Shown: positions 23,770 through 31,617, counted from the first letter of the stretch. The stretch: DNA of 44,381 nucleotides from CAVXFS01 sp049582805 (GCA_049582805.1 JBAUUR010000089.1:1-44381); one strand, 5' to 3'. Translations and numbers: made by a program. Notes: a model not told the origin generated them from the sequence alone.

Positions 23770-24999
23770 ATGAGCTTGATATCAGGGAACGCCGCAGACG
23801 AATTATCGAGTCTGGCGGCACAAACAAGTAAGCTCCGGGCAGCTCAAGGGTCGCTGGAAGAATCAGAAGTCGATTCTGACAGAGAACTTTTTAAAACCGG
23901 GATATTGCCGTCGCAGGATCTCAAACGCCAAGTTAATCTTAGCAGGGAAATTATCGCTCTGGAGCCGATCCTGGATAATCAATTTCAGCCGGCGAGCCTT
24001 GATCTTCGGCTGGGGCCTGTCGCATATCGGGTTCGCGCCAGCTTCCTGCCGGGGAAAAATGCGACGGTTAAACAAAAGCTCGAAGAGTTCGCGATGCACG
24101 AGATGGACATCAGCAACGGCGGCGTACTGGAGCGCGGTTGCGTTTACATCATCCCGTTGCTCGAGGGCTTATCGCTGAGAAAACGCACGTCCGCGATGGG
24201 CAACCCCAAAAGCTCCACCGGCCGTCTGGACATATTTACGCGGCTCATTACTGATTACGGCACGGAATTCGATCGCATCCGCGAGCAGTACAGCGGCCCT
24301 CTTTATGCCGAGGTATCGCCCCGCACTTTCAGCGTGCTGGTTCGCAAAGGGTCGAGATTGAGCCAGATACGCATACGCCGCGGCAATCCACCGAACAGCG
24401 ACATGGCGATGCGGCGTTTGCAGGCGGAGCACCAGGTTGTGACATCCATCAGCGGGGACGATATCCGCAACGGCGTTCCGGTCACGGTGGATGTGCGGGG
24501 AGAAAAGTCGGGAGGGCTCATCGGGTACAAGGCTAAAAATCACGCCGGATTAATCGATATTGACAAGGGTCAATATTATGACGTACTTGATTATTGGGAG
24601 CCAGTCTACGCGCCTCGTCGCGGCGGACTGGTGCTGGATCCGCAGGACTTTTATATTCTGGCATCGCAGGAAGCCGTGAAGGTTCCGCCGACACACGCGG
24701 CCGAAATGATCGCTTATGACACGCTGGTCGGGGAGTTTCGAGTCCACTATGCCGGATTTTTCGACCCTGGTTTCGGGGATCCAAGTGCAGGAGGCGAAGG
24801 GTCGAGAGCTGTCCTGGAAGTCCGTTCCTATGAAGTCCCGTTTGTGATTGAACATGGCCAGGTAGTTGGCCGGTTGGCTTATGAGCGGCTAACGGCAATA
24901 CCGGACGAGCTCTATGGCGCCACCAACTCGTCGTACCAGGGTCAAGGGATCAAGCTGAGCAAGCACTTCAAACCACTGCCTCCTCCCGAGTTGCGCTAA
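23770..24999 (+). CDS. Long-form 2'-deoxycytidine 5'-triphosphate deaminase
   Basis: A 409-residue protein of the long DCD family. It has FQPASLDLRLG (about residues 75-85), GNPKSSTGRLDIFTRLITD (about 147-165) and a second homologous half with GEFRVHYAGFFDPGFGD, so two dUTPase-like folds are joined in one chain. The family converts dCTP to dUTP in pyrimidine supply. Single-domain Dcd of E. coli is about 190 residues. The first 40 residues are poorly conserved and a later start is possible. Confidence 0.85.
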   Translation: MSLISGNAADELSSLAAQTSKLRAAQGSLEESEVDSDRELFKTGILPSQDLKRQVNLSREIIALEPILDNQFQPASLDLRLGPVAYRVRASFLPGKNATVKQKLEEFAMHEMDISNGGVLERGCVYIIPLLEGLSLRKRTSAMGNPKSSTGRLDIFTRLITDYGTEFDRIREQYSGPLYAEVSPRTFSVLVRKGSRLSQIRIRRGNPPNSDMAMRRLQAEHQVVTSISGDDIRNGVPVTVDVRGEKSGGLIGYKAKNHAGLIDIDKGQYYDVLDYWEPVYAPRRGGLVLDPQDFYILASQEAVKVPPTHAAEMIAYDTLVGEFRVHYAGFFDPGFGDPSAGGEGSRAVLEVRSYEVPFVIEHGQVVGRLAYERLTAIPDELYGATNSSYQGQGIKLSKHFKPLPPPELR

Positions 25000-25034
25000 C
25001 CGCCCCCGTCTATAAGAGCTAAAGGAGCAAAAAC

Positions 25035-25112
25035 CAGCCGCCTTGGGCGGCTCACGGTTTTATCGGCGCCTTTGAGGCGCTCACCCAGTAAGCCACCCGC
25101 TTTGCCGGTGGC
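25035..25112. terminator. Cluster of three hairpins between convergent genes
   Basis: AGCCGCCTTGGGCGGCT (25035-25051), GCGCCTTTGAGGCGC and GCCACCCGCTTTGCCGGTGGC (the last given in two parts: GCCACC...GGTGGC) follow one another between the deaminase and YihY genes. None is followed by a good T run except weakly TTTTAT after the first, so the call as a bidirectional terminator is tentative. Confidence 0.5.
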
Positions 25113-25120
25113 AATTTAAT

Positions 25121-26026
25121 TCAGGTGTCTTCGGTGCGCATCGGCACCGGTTTCTTCGGGACTCCGCGGATCTCGATGCGTTCGTATTCCGCGATCACCT
25201 GCGCACCCAGCAACAACAGCGTGGCGGCCACTTCCAGGTTGAGCAGCACGATGATGGCGGTGGTGAGCGAGCCGTACACCACGCTCACCTGCGACAGCGT
25301 GCCGAAATACCAGCCCAGCGCAAGGCGGATGAATTCCCATAACAGGCCCGCCGTGGCGCCGCCGATCAGCGCATGCTGCGCCGACAGCCTGCCTGCCGGC
25401 ATGAAGTAGTAAATCGCGGAGATGAGCAGGATTTCCCCGATCACGCCGGCAACGTAGATCAGCCAGCGCGAGAAGCCGCCCAGCGACCAGCTATGCCCCA
25501 GCACGACGAGATTCTCGCCGCCTATCGCCATCAGGTCGGCGATCACGAACGTGCCCACGAACAGCACCGCGCCGATGAAAATGATGTAACCGAAGGGCAG
25601 CAGCAGGGAAACGATGAAATGCCGCCTGCGCTTCGCCACGCGGTGCAGAAAGATCACCGAGATCGCGTTCTCCAGCACCTTGAAGCCGAGCGAGCTGAAA
25701 AACAGCAGCGTGATGAACAGCACCCAGCCGATCACCGCGCGGTGATCGAGGAACGACCGCAGCTCCACCACCACCATGTTGCCTTCGCCCGGCACCACGT
25801 ATTCCAGCGCCCTGTCCAGCGTAGCCAGCAGCACGTCCTGGTCGATCACGTTCGACAGCGCGATCACCATCAGGATGAGCAGCGGCACGATGGAGAGCAG
25901 CGCGTAGTAGGCCACGGCTCCTGCGAGCAGCAGGCCCTGGTTGGCCTGAAAAGCTTTCAGGACCTGGAGCGCGAAGGCGAGCGGGTTTTTGAGGACGTGG
26001 GCTGTGCGGGGGTTGATGAGCTTCAT
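25121..26026 (-). CDS. YihY/BrkB family inner membrane protein
   Basis: A 301-residue membrane protein with six helices. Family landmarks are LLLAGAVAYYALLSIVPLL near residue 35, the VIGWVLFITLLFFSSLGF helix, the HALIGGATAGLLWEFIRLAL segment and the VYGSLTTAIIVLLNLEVAAT region. YihY proteins were once annotated ribonuclease BN; their role is unsettled, with transport suggested. The gene stands alone. Confidence 0.93.
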   Translation of the reverse strand: MKLINPRTAHVLKNPLAFALQVLKAFQANQGLLLAGAVAYYALLSIVPLLILMVIALSNVIDQDVLLATLDRALEYVVPGEGNMVVVELRSFLDHRAVIGWVLFITLLFFSSLGFKVLENAISVIFLHRVAKRRRHFIVSLLLPFGYIIFIGAVLFVGTFVIADLMAIGGENLVVLGHSWSLGGFSRWLIYVAGVIGEILLISAIYYFMPAGRLSAQHALIGGATAGLLWEFIRLALGWYFGTLSQVSVVYGSLTTAIIVLLNLEVAATLLLLGAQVIAEYERIEIRGVPKKPVPMRTEDT

Positions 26027-26112
26027 GGATGGTTGGGGTTGGTTTATGGATTGGTTCGTTTGCCTATATTATTGATCTTTCCGTAATTCATGACACATGA
26101 ATTTTCAGCAGC

Positions 26113-26246
26113 CGTCATTCCGGCGAAGGCCGGAATCCAGACAATTTAAAATATCCCCCACGCAGTGGGACAAGGCCCCAAACACAGCCTTGTCCGCTAC
26201 GCGGAGTTGTATGACAAACTGGATTCCGGCCTTCGCCGGAATGACG
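26113..26246. repeat. Composite inverted-repeat element (REP/MITE-like)
   Basis: Perfect 28-base inverted termini (26113-26140 and 26219-26246), each containing ATTCCGGCGAAGGCCGGAAT. Between them lies another inverted pair, GGACAAGGC...GCCTTGTCC. The element fills most of the 382-base gap between YihY and the GST gene; no ORF is seen in it. ATTCCGGCNAAGGCCGGAAT units are common dispersed repeats in proteobacteria. Confidence 0.85.
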
Positions 26247-26408
26247 GTGTGACTGGTCTCGCTTGTTATCGCAATTTATGGAAATCTCAATAAAGCAATT
26301 GGAGTTCAGTTGATTCAACCCTTCATCTCCTGCCATGCCGCTTGACTTGTTACGCAGTGCATACGGAATCGATACGCCACCCCGCCGGTTCATCAATTAG
26401 CCGATAAA

Positions 26409-27065
26409 ATGTGCGCCATGCCTCCGCCCATCCTTTATTCCTTCCGCCGCTGTCCCTACGCCCTGCGGGCGCGCGCCGCACTCATCGCCAGCGGCACGAG
26501 CGTTGAATTGCGCGAGGTGGTATTGCGCGATAAACCCGCAGCCATGCTGGCCGCGTCACCCAAAGGCAGCGTACCGGTACTGGTATTGCCCGACGGGCAG
26601 GTGCTGGATGAAAGCTGGGACATCATGCTGTGGGCCTTGCGGCAGCATGATCCGCAAGGATGGCTGGGGAAGGATGAATGTCATGCACAGGCCGCTTTGC
26701 CGTGGGTGTCCGAGAACGACACGACGTTCAAACACAACCTGGATGGCTACAAATATCCCGAGCGTTTTTCCGAACAGCCGCAAAGCGCGTACCGCAGCGC
26801 GGGTGAGCAATTTCTACAGCAGCTCGAGCAACGCCTCTGCGCTACACCCTGTTTGCTGGGCGATACCTTGACGCTGGCCGATGTTGCACTGCTCCCCTTT
26901 GTGCGCCAATTCGCCGCCGTCGATACCGGCAGGTTCGCCACCGCGCCCTACCCCGCCCTGCGCGCGTGGCTGGAGAAATTCACAGCGTCCGAACTATTTG
27001 CTTTGGTGATGCAAAAATTCCCGGTGTGGCAACCGGGCAACCAGCCGGTCATCTTCGGCGGCTGA
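26409..27065 (+). CDS. Glutathione S-transferase family protein
   Basis: A 218-residue protein with a thioredoxin-like N-terminal domain (LYSFRRCPYALRARAALIAS, then SPKGSVPVLVLPDGQVLDES) and an all-helical C-terminal domain containing LGDTLTLADVALLPFVRQF. The Cys in RRCPYA sits at the catalytic position, so it may be of the omega/beta-like Cys type. A second ATG at 26418 would remove three residues; neither has a clear ribosome site. Confidence 0.88.
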   Translation: MCAMPPPILYSFRRCPYALRARAALIASGTSVELREVVLRDKPAAMLAASPKGSVPVLVLPDGQVLDESWDIMLWALRQHDPQGWLGKDECHAQAALPWVSENDTTFKHNLDGYKYPERFSEQPQSAYRSAGEQFLQQLEQRLCATPCLLGDTLTLADVALLPFVRQFAAVDTGRFATAPYPALRAWLEKFTASELFALVMQKFPVWQPGNQPVIFGG

Positions 27066-27067
27066 AG

Positions 27068-27288
27068 TCAGGGCACCAGCTCCCAGGCCTCGACCTCGCC
27101 TGCCAGCTTGGCACGCAAGTGCGCCAGCTCATATTCCAGCTGGCCGCGGGTGACTTTCATGCGCAACCCGGCCCGATTCAGCGCGCGCGTGACAGGCCAT
27201 GCCTGCATAGCTTCGGAATCATGCCGACGAATCAGTGGCAGCAACTTATCATCCCCATGTACCAGCGTGGACAGCCGGAAAGCTCCCT
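27068..27288 (-). pseudogene. Possible remnant of an SOS-associated peptidase-like (SRAP/YedK) gene
   Basis: On the minus strand the frame reads LLPLIRRHDSEAMQAWPVTR then ALNRAG, resembling the C-terminal EAM-x-x-x-PVS-x-x-VN stretch of SRAP proteins, followed by a charged tail (GQLEYELAHLRAKL). The N-terminal part is missing; upstream the frame runs into a REP-like palindrome. The family assignment rests on a short match and is tentative. Confidence 0.3.
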
Positions 27289-27320
27289 CTCCATTCCAGG
27301 CAGAGGGTTGGGGAGAGGGC
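27285..27320. repeat. REP-like palindrome
   Basis: CCCTCTCC...GGGGAGAGGG separated by ATTCCAGGCAGAGGGTT. It belongs to the same CCCTCTCC palindrome style as the copies in atpQ and hypF and sits between two gene remnants. Confidence 0.6.
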
Positions 27321-27344
27321 AGAAGCTCAACATCCGGGCGTGGC

Positions 27345-27447
27345 CCGCGCGACGCCCTCCCGCGTGCTGAACGGCTCGTCCGGCATTTCGACGGACATGG
27401 CTTTGCGTCTGCACGCCGCACTCCACAGTCCGGCCTTATGGCCTAAA
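27345..27447 (+). pseudogene. Remnant of a HigA-type antitoxin
   Basis: The plus strand reads SRVLNGSSGISTDMALRLHA then ALHSPALW, which matches the recognition-helix to C-terminal part of HigA/XRE addiction antidotes (SRVLNG, ISxxMALRL, W). Only about 30 residues remain and no toxin gene is adjacent. Confidence 0.6.
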
Positions 27448-27495
27448 ATAGTGCCTGTCGCGCCGATCCGGATTATCTACAACACAAGGAACCCA

Positions 27496-27933
27496 ATGAT
27501 GTTGAAAGCCCATATTTGCATGCTCGCCGCGCTTGCGGTGATGTTTTCATTGACTGCTTACGGCGCCGAGCCGGTGACGGACCAAAGCCAGCCTGCATCT
27601 GCTCCCGAATCGACGAAAGTTCCGACAGAGCAAGAAATAGCGAGCAATCCCGCCAGGTTTCTTCGCGCCGCGATCCAGGCCGACGACATGGGGTATTTAT
27701 TTGCAGCGGTACTCAACCCAACCAACGTGGCCGTTGCCAATGTCTATGTTGTCGTGGTGCACTTCGATGAAAAAACCAGACAGCCAGACGGACAAACCGT
27801 TCCCCTGCTGGTCGCAGCAAGGTTGGCACCCGGGCAAAGCGCCCGGATCAAGCTGCCGGGCGTGCAGGTATTCAAGCAGGCGGAATTCAATCTCTATCGG
27901 GCGATTGTAGCAAGGGCAGAGTTGGCCAAATAA
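27496..27933 (+). CDS. Exported hypothetical protein
   Basis: A 145-residue protein from ATG 27496 (AAGGAACCCA just upstream). Residues 1-24 are a signal peptide ending TAYGA. A linker rich in Pro, Ser and Thr is followed by a beta-rich domain (YLFAAVLNPTNVAVANVYVV, ARLAPGQSARIKLPG), which resembles the FxLYD/DUF3426-like folds that handle extracytoplasmic ligands. I do not recognise a specific family. The 253-base gap after it contains only a weak copy of the GAACCAGG motif (28127-28151). Confidence 0.7.
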   Translation: MMLKAHICMLAALAVMFSLTAYGAEPVTDQSQPASAPESTKVPTEQEIASNPARFLRAAIQADDMGYLFAAVLNPTNVAVANVYVVVVHFDEKTRQPDGQTVPLLVAARLAPGQSARIKLPGVQVFKQAEFNLYRAIVARAELAK

Positions 27934-28186
27934 CGGTGCTGTAAGTGAAATCCAGAAAATGGATGGAGCCCGATTACCCCCGTATTTTATTTCCTGCCGC
28001 CCCACCGCCAGAAAAATAACCATCGTTGCGTTGTTCACCAGTCGCGCAAATATCCGTAATCCCACTACCGGCACCGCCCAGTCACTCGATATAATTCCAC
28101 GGTATTGAGAATGACCGCTTGCAATATAAATCGAACCAGGTCTCGTTAATTCTTTCGAAGAAACTGTAACTATTGGAGGTGACAAT

Positions 28187-28810
28187 ATGCCCGTCAAGGC
28201 TTCCGCAAACACAACACCGCAACAAATGCTGCAACTGCGCATCACCCTGCAGAATGTCACGCCGAAGGTGTGGCGGCGTGTACTGGTCAACGCCAACCTG
28301 ACCTTTCTGCAACTGCACCGGGTGATACAGGCCGCGATGGGATGGGAAGATTACCACTTGCACGAATTCGAAGTCGGACGCCAGCGCATCGGCACAAACT
28401 CAAAGGAAGACAGCTTATTCGGCGGCGAACCCGCATTACCCGAAAGCAAGCACCATTTGGGCGAAATGCTCACCAGCCTGAAAAAATTCCGCTACTGGTA
28501 TGACTTCGGCGACGACTGGTGGCATGAGATCACCATCGAGAAACGCCTCGATGCCACGGCAGGCGATCCGCCCGTTCGCCTGCTCGATGGCGAGAATGCC
28601 TGCCCGCCGGAAGATTGCGGCGGGCCATGGGGTTACACAGAATTGTGCGCTGCCCTGTCCGATCCCGATCATCCGGAACATGAAGGGATGCTGGAATGGA
28701 TAGGCGACGAATTCGACCCCAAGGCGTTCGATCTGGAAGCCAGCGCCAGGCAGGTTGCGCGTTGCGTGCGCGCTTCTGCCGCGAAGAAGCGGGTTAAGGG
28801 CGATTCATGA
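28187..28810 (+). CDS. pRiA4b ORF-3-like protein
   Basis: A 207-residue protein of the plasmid pRiA4b ORF-3 family: LRITLQNVTPKVWRRVLV at residues 16-33, LHRVIQAAMGWEDYHLHEF, YDFGDDWWHEITIEK and the C-terminal HPEHEGMLEWIGDEFDPKAF. These proteins are found on plasmids and beside mobile elements; their function is not established. GGAGG lies nine bases before the ATG. The last 47 codons plus flanking sequence recur at 31684-31824, and the last 12 codons at 31573-31617. Confidence 0.85.
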   Translation: MPVKASANTTPQQMLQLRITLQNVTPKVWRRVLVNANLTFLQLHRVIQAAMGWEDYHLHEFEVGRQRIGTNSKEDSLFGGEPALPESKHHLGEMLTSLKKFRYWYDFGDDWWHEITIEKRLDATAGDPPVRLLDGENACPPEDCGGPWGYTELCAALSDPDHPEHEGMLEWIGDEFDPKAFDLEASARQVARCVRASAAKKRVKGDS

Positions 28811-28847
28811 ATTGATAGGACATAATCAATTCATATAGGGATCGAAT

Positions 28848-28869
28848 CAATTCGAGCCTGGCAATTTTA
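28848..28869 (+). repeat. Dispersed GAGCCTGGCAC motif copy
   Basis: CAATTCGAGCCTGGCAATTT lies exactly between the end of the pRiA4b-like gene and the stop codon of the antirepressor-like gene. Confidence 0.6.
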
Positions 28870-29241
28870 TTTCTTCCCTATTTTTTTCCTGGCGGGTGGC
28901 AAATAACTCTCTGCCGAAACCACTCTCTTGCCCGTCTTGCCTTCCAGCTCCTGCCGCGCTTTCCTGGCGATACCACCGCCGGTTTTCGCCGCCGACTCGT
29001 TCTTGTTCATGCCAGTTGCCTCCATGCTCTCGGCGATCTGGCGCGTGGATAATTCCGCCAGCGCGGTAAAGATCAGTTCGGCCTCACTCATGTGGTCGCG
29101 CAGGTTTTGTGTCTTCAAACCCTTCATCGCCTTATGCGCTTTCACATGCACCTCCGACACGTTACTGGCAAAGCCAGCCGTTTGCGGGAGGAGGTGCAAT
29201 GCGGTCATTCCCGCACTCGTCGCATTCGCGCACCGTGTCAT
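28867..29241 (-). pseudogene. BRO/antirepressor-like protein, C-terminal part (split gene)
   Basis: This frame encodes VHVKAHKAMKGLKTQNLRDH, MSEAELIFTALAELSTRQIA and a tail ending YLPPARKKIGKK, the C-terminal half of a phage-type BRO-N protein family of about 280 residues. Its N-terminal 30 residues are translated from a 98-base insertion. The ATG at 29241 overlaps the stop of the N-terminal half (ATGA), so it could still be made as a separate chain. Confidence 0.75.
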
Positions 29242-29252
29242 GACCGCACCTC
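29148..29252. repeat. 98-bp MITE-like insertion with 7-bp duplication
   Basis: GCACCTC occurs at both ends (29148-29154 and 29246-29252), 98 bases apart. Inside the right part an inverted pair GAGGTGC-AATGCGGTCAT and ATGACCGCACCTC is visible. The insertion length is not a multiple of three and explains the frame change in the antirepressor-like gene. Confidence 0.7.
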
Positions 29253-29801
29253 GGCCCACTCCTGATGAATGATGTTGGTGAGGATCGCGTATTCCTCGCC
29301 CTCCTTGATGTCGTGGTTCGCCCAATAATCGGTCAGCTTGTTGCGCGTTTCCTGCCCGGTCATGCGCTGCTGTATCCACTTTTCGCTGCGCCCGTGTTTC
29401 TGCCAAGTCTCGCGGGCGCGGTCCAGCGAACGGGCTGGATCGGCTAACTCCTGCATCCGCTCATAGCCCACCTTCGCCAGCCACAGCTTTATTGGCTCGG
29501 CCTTCGGGCTGGGCACGGACTGCACCAGCCGCAGCAGCGTTTCGGCAGTCGCCACATCGGTGAGGTAATTTTTACCGTCTGCGGCAGGCAATTTCAGTCG
29601 GTGACATTTTGTCACCGACTCACTACCTTCCTTGCCTAGCCGCTCTTTCAGCTTGTTCCAGTATTTTCTGGCGGTCTGGTAATCAGGCTGTTGCGTAAGT
29701 GCCTGCATGATGTCCACCACCGAAAACCACCATATTTCCGTGGCTTCGTCATACACACGGCGGATTTCATGCTCTTCAAAGATGGCAGGCTGGGGTTTCA
29801 T
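29238..29801 (-). pseudogene. BRO/antirepressor-like protein, N-terminal part (split gene)
   Basis: A 187-residue frame with the BRO-N domain (IRRVYDEATEIWWFSVVDIM, QALTQQPDYQTARKYWNKLK) and a central region (TAETLLRLVQSVPSPKAEPI, WIQQRMTGQETRNKLTDYW). It ends at IIHQEWAEVRS where the 98-base insertion begins. Deleting positions 29149-29246 in effect joins it in frame to the C-terminal part and gives a 278-residue protein, the normal family length. BRO-N proteins bind DNA and often act as phage antirepressors. A palindrome lies inside the coding sequence at 29596-29620. Confidence 0.8.
29596..29620. repeat. Palindrome inside the antirepressor-like gene
   Basis: Perfect 10-base arms AGTCGGTGAC and GTCACCGACT around ATTTT. 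A related palindrome sits upstream of the same gene at 29847-29865. Confidence 0.7.
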
Positions 29802-29840
29802 TGTCAGGACTCCTTGTTCATGGATGGCAGGTCAGACTAT

Positions 29841-29865
29841 TTCAGTCGGTTACATTTTGTAACCG
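29841..29865. promoter_or_regulatory. Palindrome upstream of the antirepressor-like gene
   Basis: TTCAGTCGGTTAC-ATTTT-GTAACCG has 7-base arms and shares TTCAGTCGGT-ACATTTTGT with 29593-29617. It lies about 40 bases before the start of the BRO-N gene, where an operator would be expected. It could equally be a fragment duplicated from the gene. No gene was accepted between 29866 and 30019. Confidence 0.4.
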
Positions 29866-30019
29866 GTTGGCTGCTTGAGATACTGTTCGGGCAGATAGGG
29901 ATCAACCGGCCTTGGTACTTGTCGTATGGCGTCACGCGGGTGACCAACCACTGCAAGGGATCGTGATTCATCTTGAGTGAGTCTGCAACTATTGTGTCGT
30001 TCGTTTGCGTAGCTGAAAA

Positions 30020-30044
30020 CAATTCGAGCCTGGCACATTTGATT
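30020..30044 (+). repeat. Dispersed GAGCCTGGCAC motif copy
   Basis: CAATTCGAGCCTGGCACATT marks the exact point where the nucleotidyltransferase-like reading frame loses its homology. Confidence 0.65.
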
Positions 30045-30236
30045 CATTTGATTCGAGCGAGGCCACTTCCGCAATCACATCCACATCTTTTGGCGCGCGT
30101 ATCGGCGGCGCCCCGCATCGGTGATCAGCAAGCCTGTGGCACGGCCGCCGAGAAACACCATCTCCTCGGCCAGCGTGCCCACGCGGGCGACAGCGATCTC
30201 CATGATCTCCAGATTGGGATTGGCCGCCCTACGCAT
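30045..30236 (-). pseudogene. Broken AbiEii-like nucleotidyltransferase
   Basis: The frame from ATG 30236 reads NPNLEIMEIAVARVGTLAEE then MVFLGGRATGLLITDAG. Near 30111-30116 it shifts by one base, after which the other frame continues APPIRAPKDVDVIAEVAS, containing the D-x-D metal site of nucleotidyltransferases. Homology stops about 30045 at the dispersed motif. The rest of the roughly 200-residue domain is missing, so the toxin-like enzyme cannot work. The ATG overlaps the end of the upstream winged-helix gene. Confidence 0.75.
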
Positions 30237-30753
30237 ACTTCTCCAATCGTTTTCCCAGTTCCTTGATCGCCAAAGTACGTTCGCGCGCCCGACCGCCGCG
30301 AATGGCATCCACCAGGGCGAGTAATTCATAGAGTGCCGGGTCCGAGCGCGCCGCCTGCGGAGCCAGTTTATACAGCGGTGAAAATGCCACGCCCCGCACG
30401 GTACCTTTCGGGTCTGGCCAGACGGGGGGCAGCTCAGCGGATTCCGCAAAGTGCTTGTCCAGCGGAGGAGCAGCATAAGACGTAGGAACCCCTCGGGATG
30501 GGCGCCCGATTCCCGGCACGAAGACATACCTGAGGCCATGGACAATGAATTCCTCAAGATTCCGGATATTGGGTGTGATCGTGGCCTCCTTCCTGACGGC
30601 AAGCTGCGCAGCCAACGCGCGCCGCACCGCCGAATGGAGCTGCGATGGACTCATGCCCAAGCTCACTGCAAGCCAGGAATACGACCACGGCCGCTGCCCC
30701 AAGGCCACCAGCTTGAGCATAACCAGGATGTCCTGGGCTTTGAGTATCGTCAT
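30229..30753 (-). CDS. Winged-helix regulator, partner of the broken nucleotidyltransferase
   Basis: A 174-residue protein from ATG 30753: MTILKAQDILVMLKLVALGQ, then WSYSWLAVSLGMSPSQLHSAVRRAL, a helix-turn-helix with a recognition helix at about residues 34-46. The C-terminal part is helical (ALYELLALVDAIRGGRARER). With the coupled nucleotidyltransferase it resembles AbiE-type (type IV) toxin-antitoxin pairs in which the first gene represses the operon. An upstream in-frame ATG would include the operator palindrome in the coding region, so it is rejected. Confidence 0.7.
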   Translation of the reverse strand: MTILKAQDILVMLKLVALGQRPWSYSWLAVSLGMSPSQLHSAVRRALAAQLAVRKEATITPNIRNLEEFIVHGLRYVFVPGIGRPSRGVPTSYAAPPLDKHFAESAELPPVWPDPKGTVRGVAFSPLYKLAPQAARSDPALYELLALVDAIRGGRARERTLAIKELGKRLEKYA

Positions 30754-30767
30754 TATCCGCACCTTCG

Positions 30768-30789
30768 TTCTATATTCTAGAATATAGAA
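30768..30789. promoter_or_regulatory. Perfect 22-bp palindrome, likely operator
   Basis: Half-site TTCTATATTCT followed directly by its complement AGAATATAGAA. It lies 14 bases before the start of the winged-helix gene and contains TATATT/TATTCT promoter-like sequence, so a dimeric repressor bound here would block transcription. Confidence 0.8.
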
Positions 30790-30854
30790 TACCAGCAATG
30801 AATTTCATGTCAAGCAACGTGGCTAACGCGCAGATGCCCTGTTTCTATTGATTT

Positions 30855-31181
30855 TCAAACACCCAGCATTCTGCGCGACAACAGCGTCTGCATGTCGCGC
30901 CTGCCGTCCGCAATCATGAAAATGATCACCTGTTTCCCGATCACTCGATAAATAAGCCGATAGGGTTTGAAGTACACCTGGCGATATTCGCGGATGCCAA
31001 GCACGAGCAACTCTTTAGGATAGGATCCGCGCTCTGGAAAGGTAGCCAATGCCTCAGCCGCTTCCATCAGTTTATCCAGCACATGATCTGCGTTGCCTTG
31101 TGTATCGTTCTCGGCGATGTAGTCGTAGATTTCCTCGAGGTCGCGCTCTGCGCTACGCGTGAGCGATACCTTGAAGCTCAT
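30855..31181 (-). CDS. ParE/RelE family toxin
   Basis: A 108-residue type II toxin: VSLTRSAERDLEEIYDYIAE at the N-terminus, FPERGSYPKEL in the middle and REYRQVYFKPYRLIYRVIGK near the C-terminus, the usual ParE order. ParE toxins poison gyrase, RelE relatives cut mRNA; the IYDYIAE helix favours ParE. The start overlaps the antitoxin stop (ATGA). Confidence 0.9.
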   Translation of the reverse strand: MSFKVSLTRSAERDLEEIYDYIAENDTQGNADHVLDKLMEAAEALATFPERGSYPKELLVLGIREYRQVYFKPYRLIYRVIGKQVIIFMIADGRRDMQTLLSRRMLGV

Positions 31182-31453
31182 TTTACCGTGGACTTTTTGG
31201 CGCGAAGGCGGCGCGCGACCTCAGCGATAGACTTGACCTGGCCTTCTTCGATTTCGCGATTACCCAGCGCCAGTATCTTCAACAATGCCAGTGTTTCCTG
31301 CGTGCTTTCATAGGAAGCGATGTCCTGCATGACCGCCCTGGCTTCCCCGTTCTGCGTGATCAAAAACGGTTCACGCTGTTCGGTCAGGCGTTTAAGCACC
31401 TCGGCGGCATTGGCCTTGAGGTAACTGATGGGTTTGATGTTTGTTGAGCGCAT
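31178..31453 (-). CDS. Phd/YefM family antitoxin
   Basis: A 91-residue antitoxin with the Phd fold start (ISYLKANAAEVLKRLTEQRE, PFLITQNGEARAVMQDIASY) and a C-terminal toxin-binding tail rich in Arg and Lys. It forms an operon with the ParE toxin. An inverted pair GACCG...CGGTC at 31477-31501, just before the start, may be its operator. Confidence 0.88.
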   Translation of the reverse strand: MRSTNIKPISYLKANAAEVLKRLTEQREPFLITQNGEARAVMQDIASYESTQETLALLKILALGNREIEEGQVKSIAEVARRLRAKKSTVK

Positions 31454-31545
31454 GATTTGTCCCCGGATGTGATGAAGACCGAATATAGACTTTTAACGGT
31501 CTTGTGGCAAGTATCGTCACATATAAATCAGGGAATCACAAAAAT

Positions 31546-31570
31546 CAATTCGAGCCGAGCACCATTGATT
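31546..31570 (+). repeat. Dispersed GAGCC-GCAC motif copy
   Basis: CAATTCGAGCCGAGCACCAT lies directly before the second copy of the pRiA4b-like gene end. The stretch 31454-31919 is built from these repeats and gene-end copies and holds no intact gene. Confidence 0.6.
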
Positions 31571-31572
31571 TG

Positions 31573-31617
31573 CGTGAGCGTGCCTGCCGCGAAGAAGCGG
31601 CTTAAGGGTGATTCATG
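31573..31617 (+). repeat. Short copy of the pRiA4b-like gene end
   Basis: GTGCCTGCCGCGAAGAAGCG and the following AAGGGTGATTCATGAATT repeat the last dozen codons, stop and first downstream bases of the gene ending at 28810. Confidence 0.75.

Noticed and set aside
29837..30022. 61-codon minus-strand ORF ending in VTKCNRLK
   Set aside because: Its tail is encoded by the palindrome that also occurs in the antirepressor gene, and the rest shows no family similarity; more likely a repeat-derived open frame.
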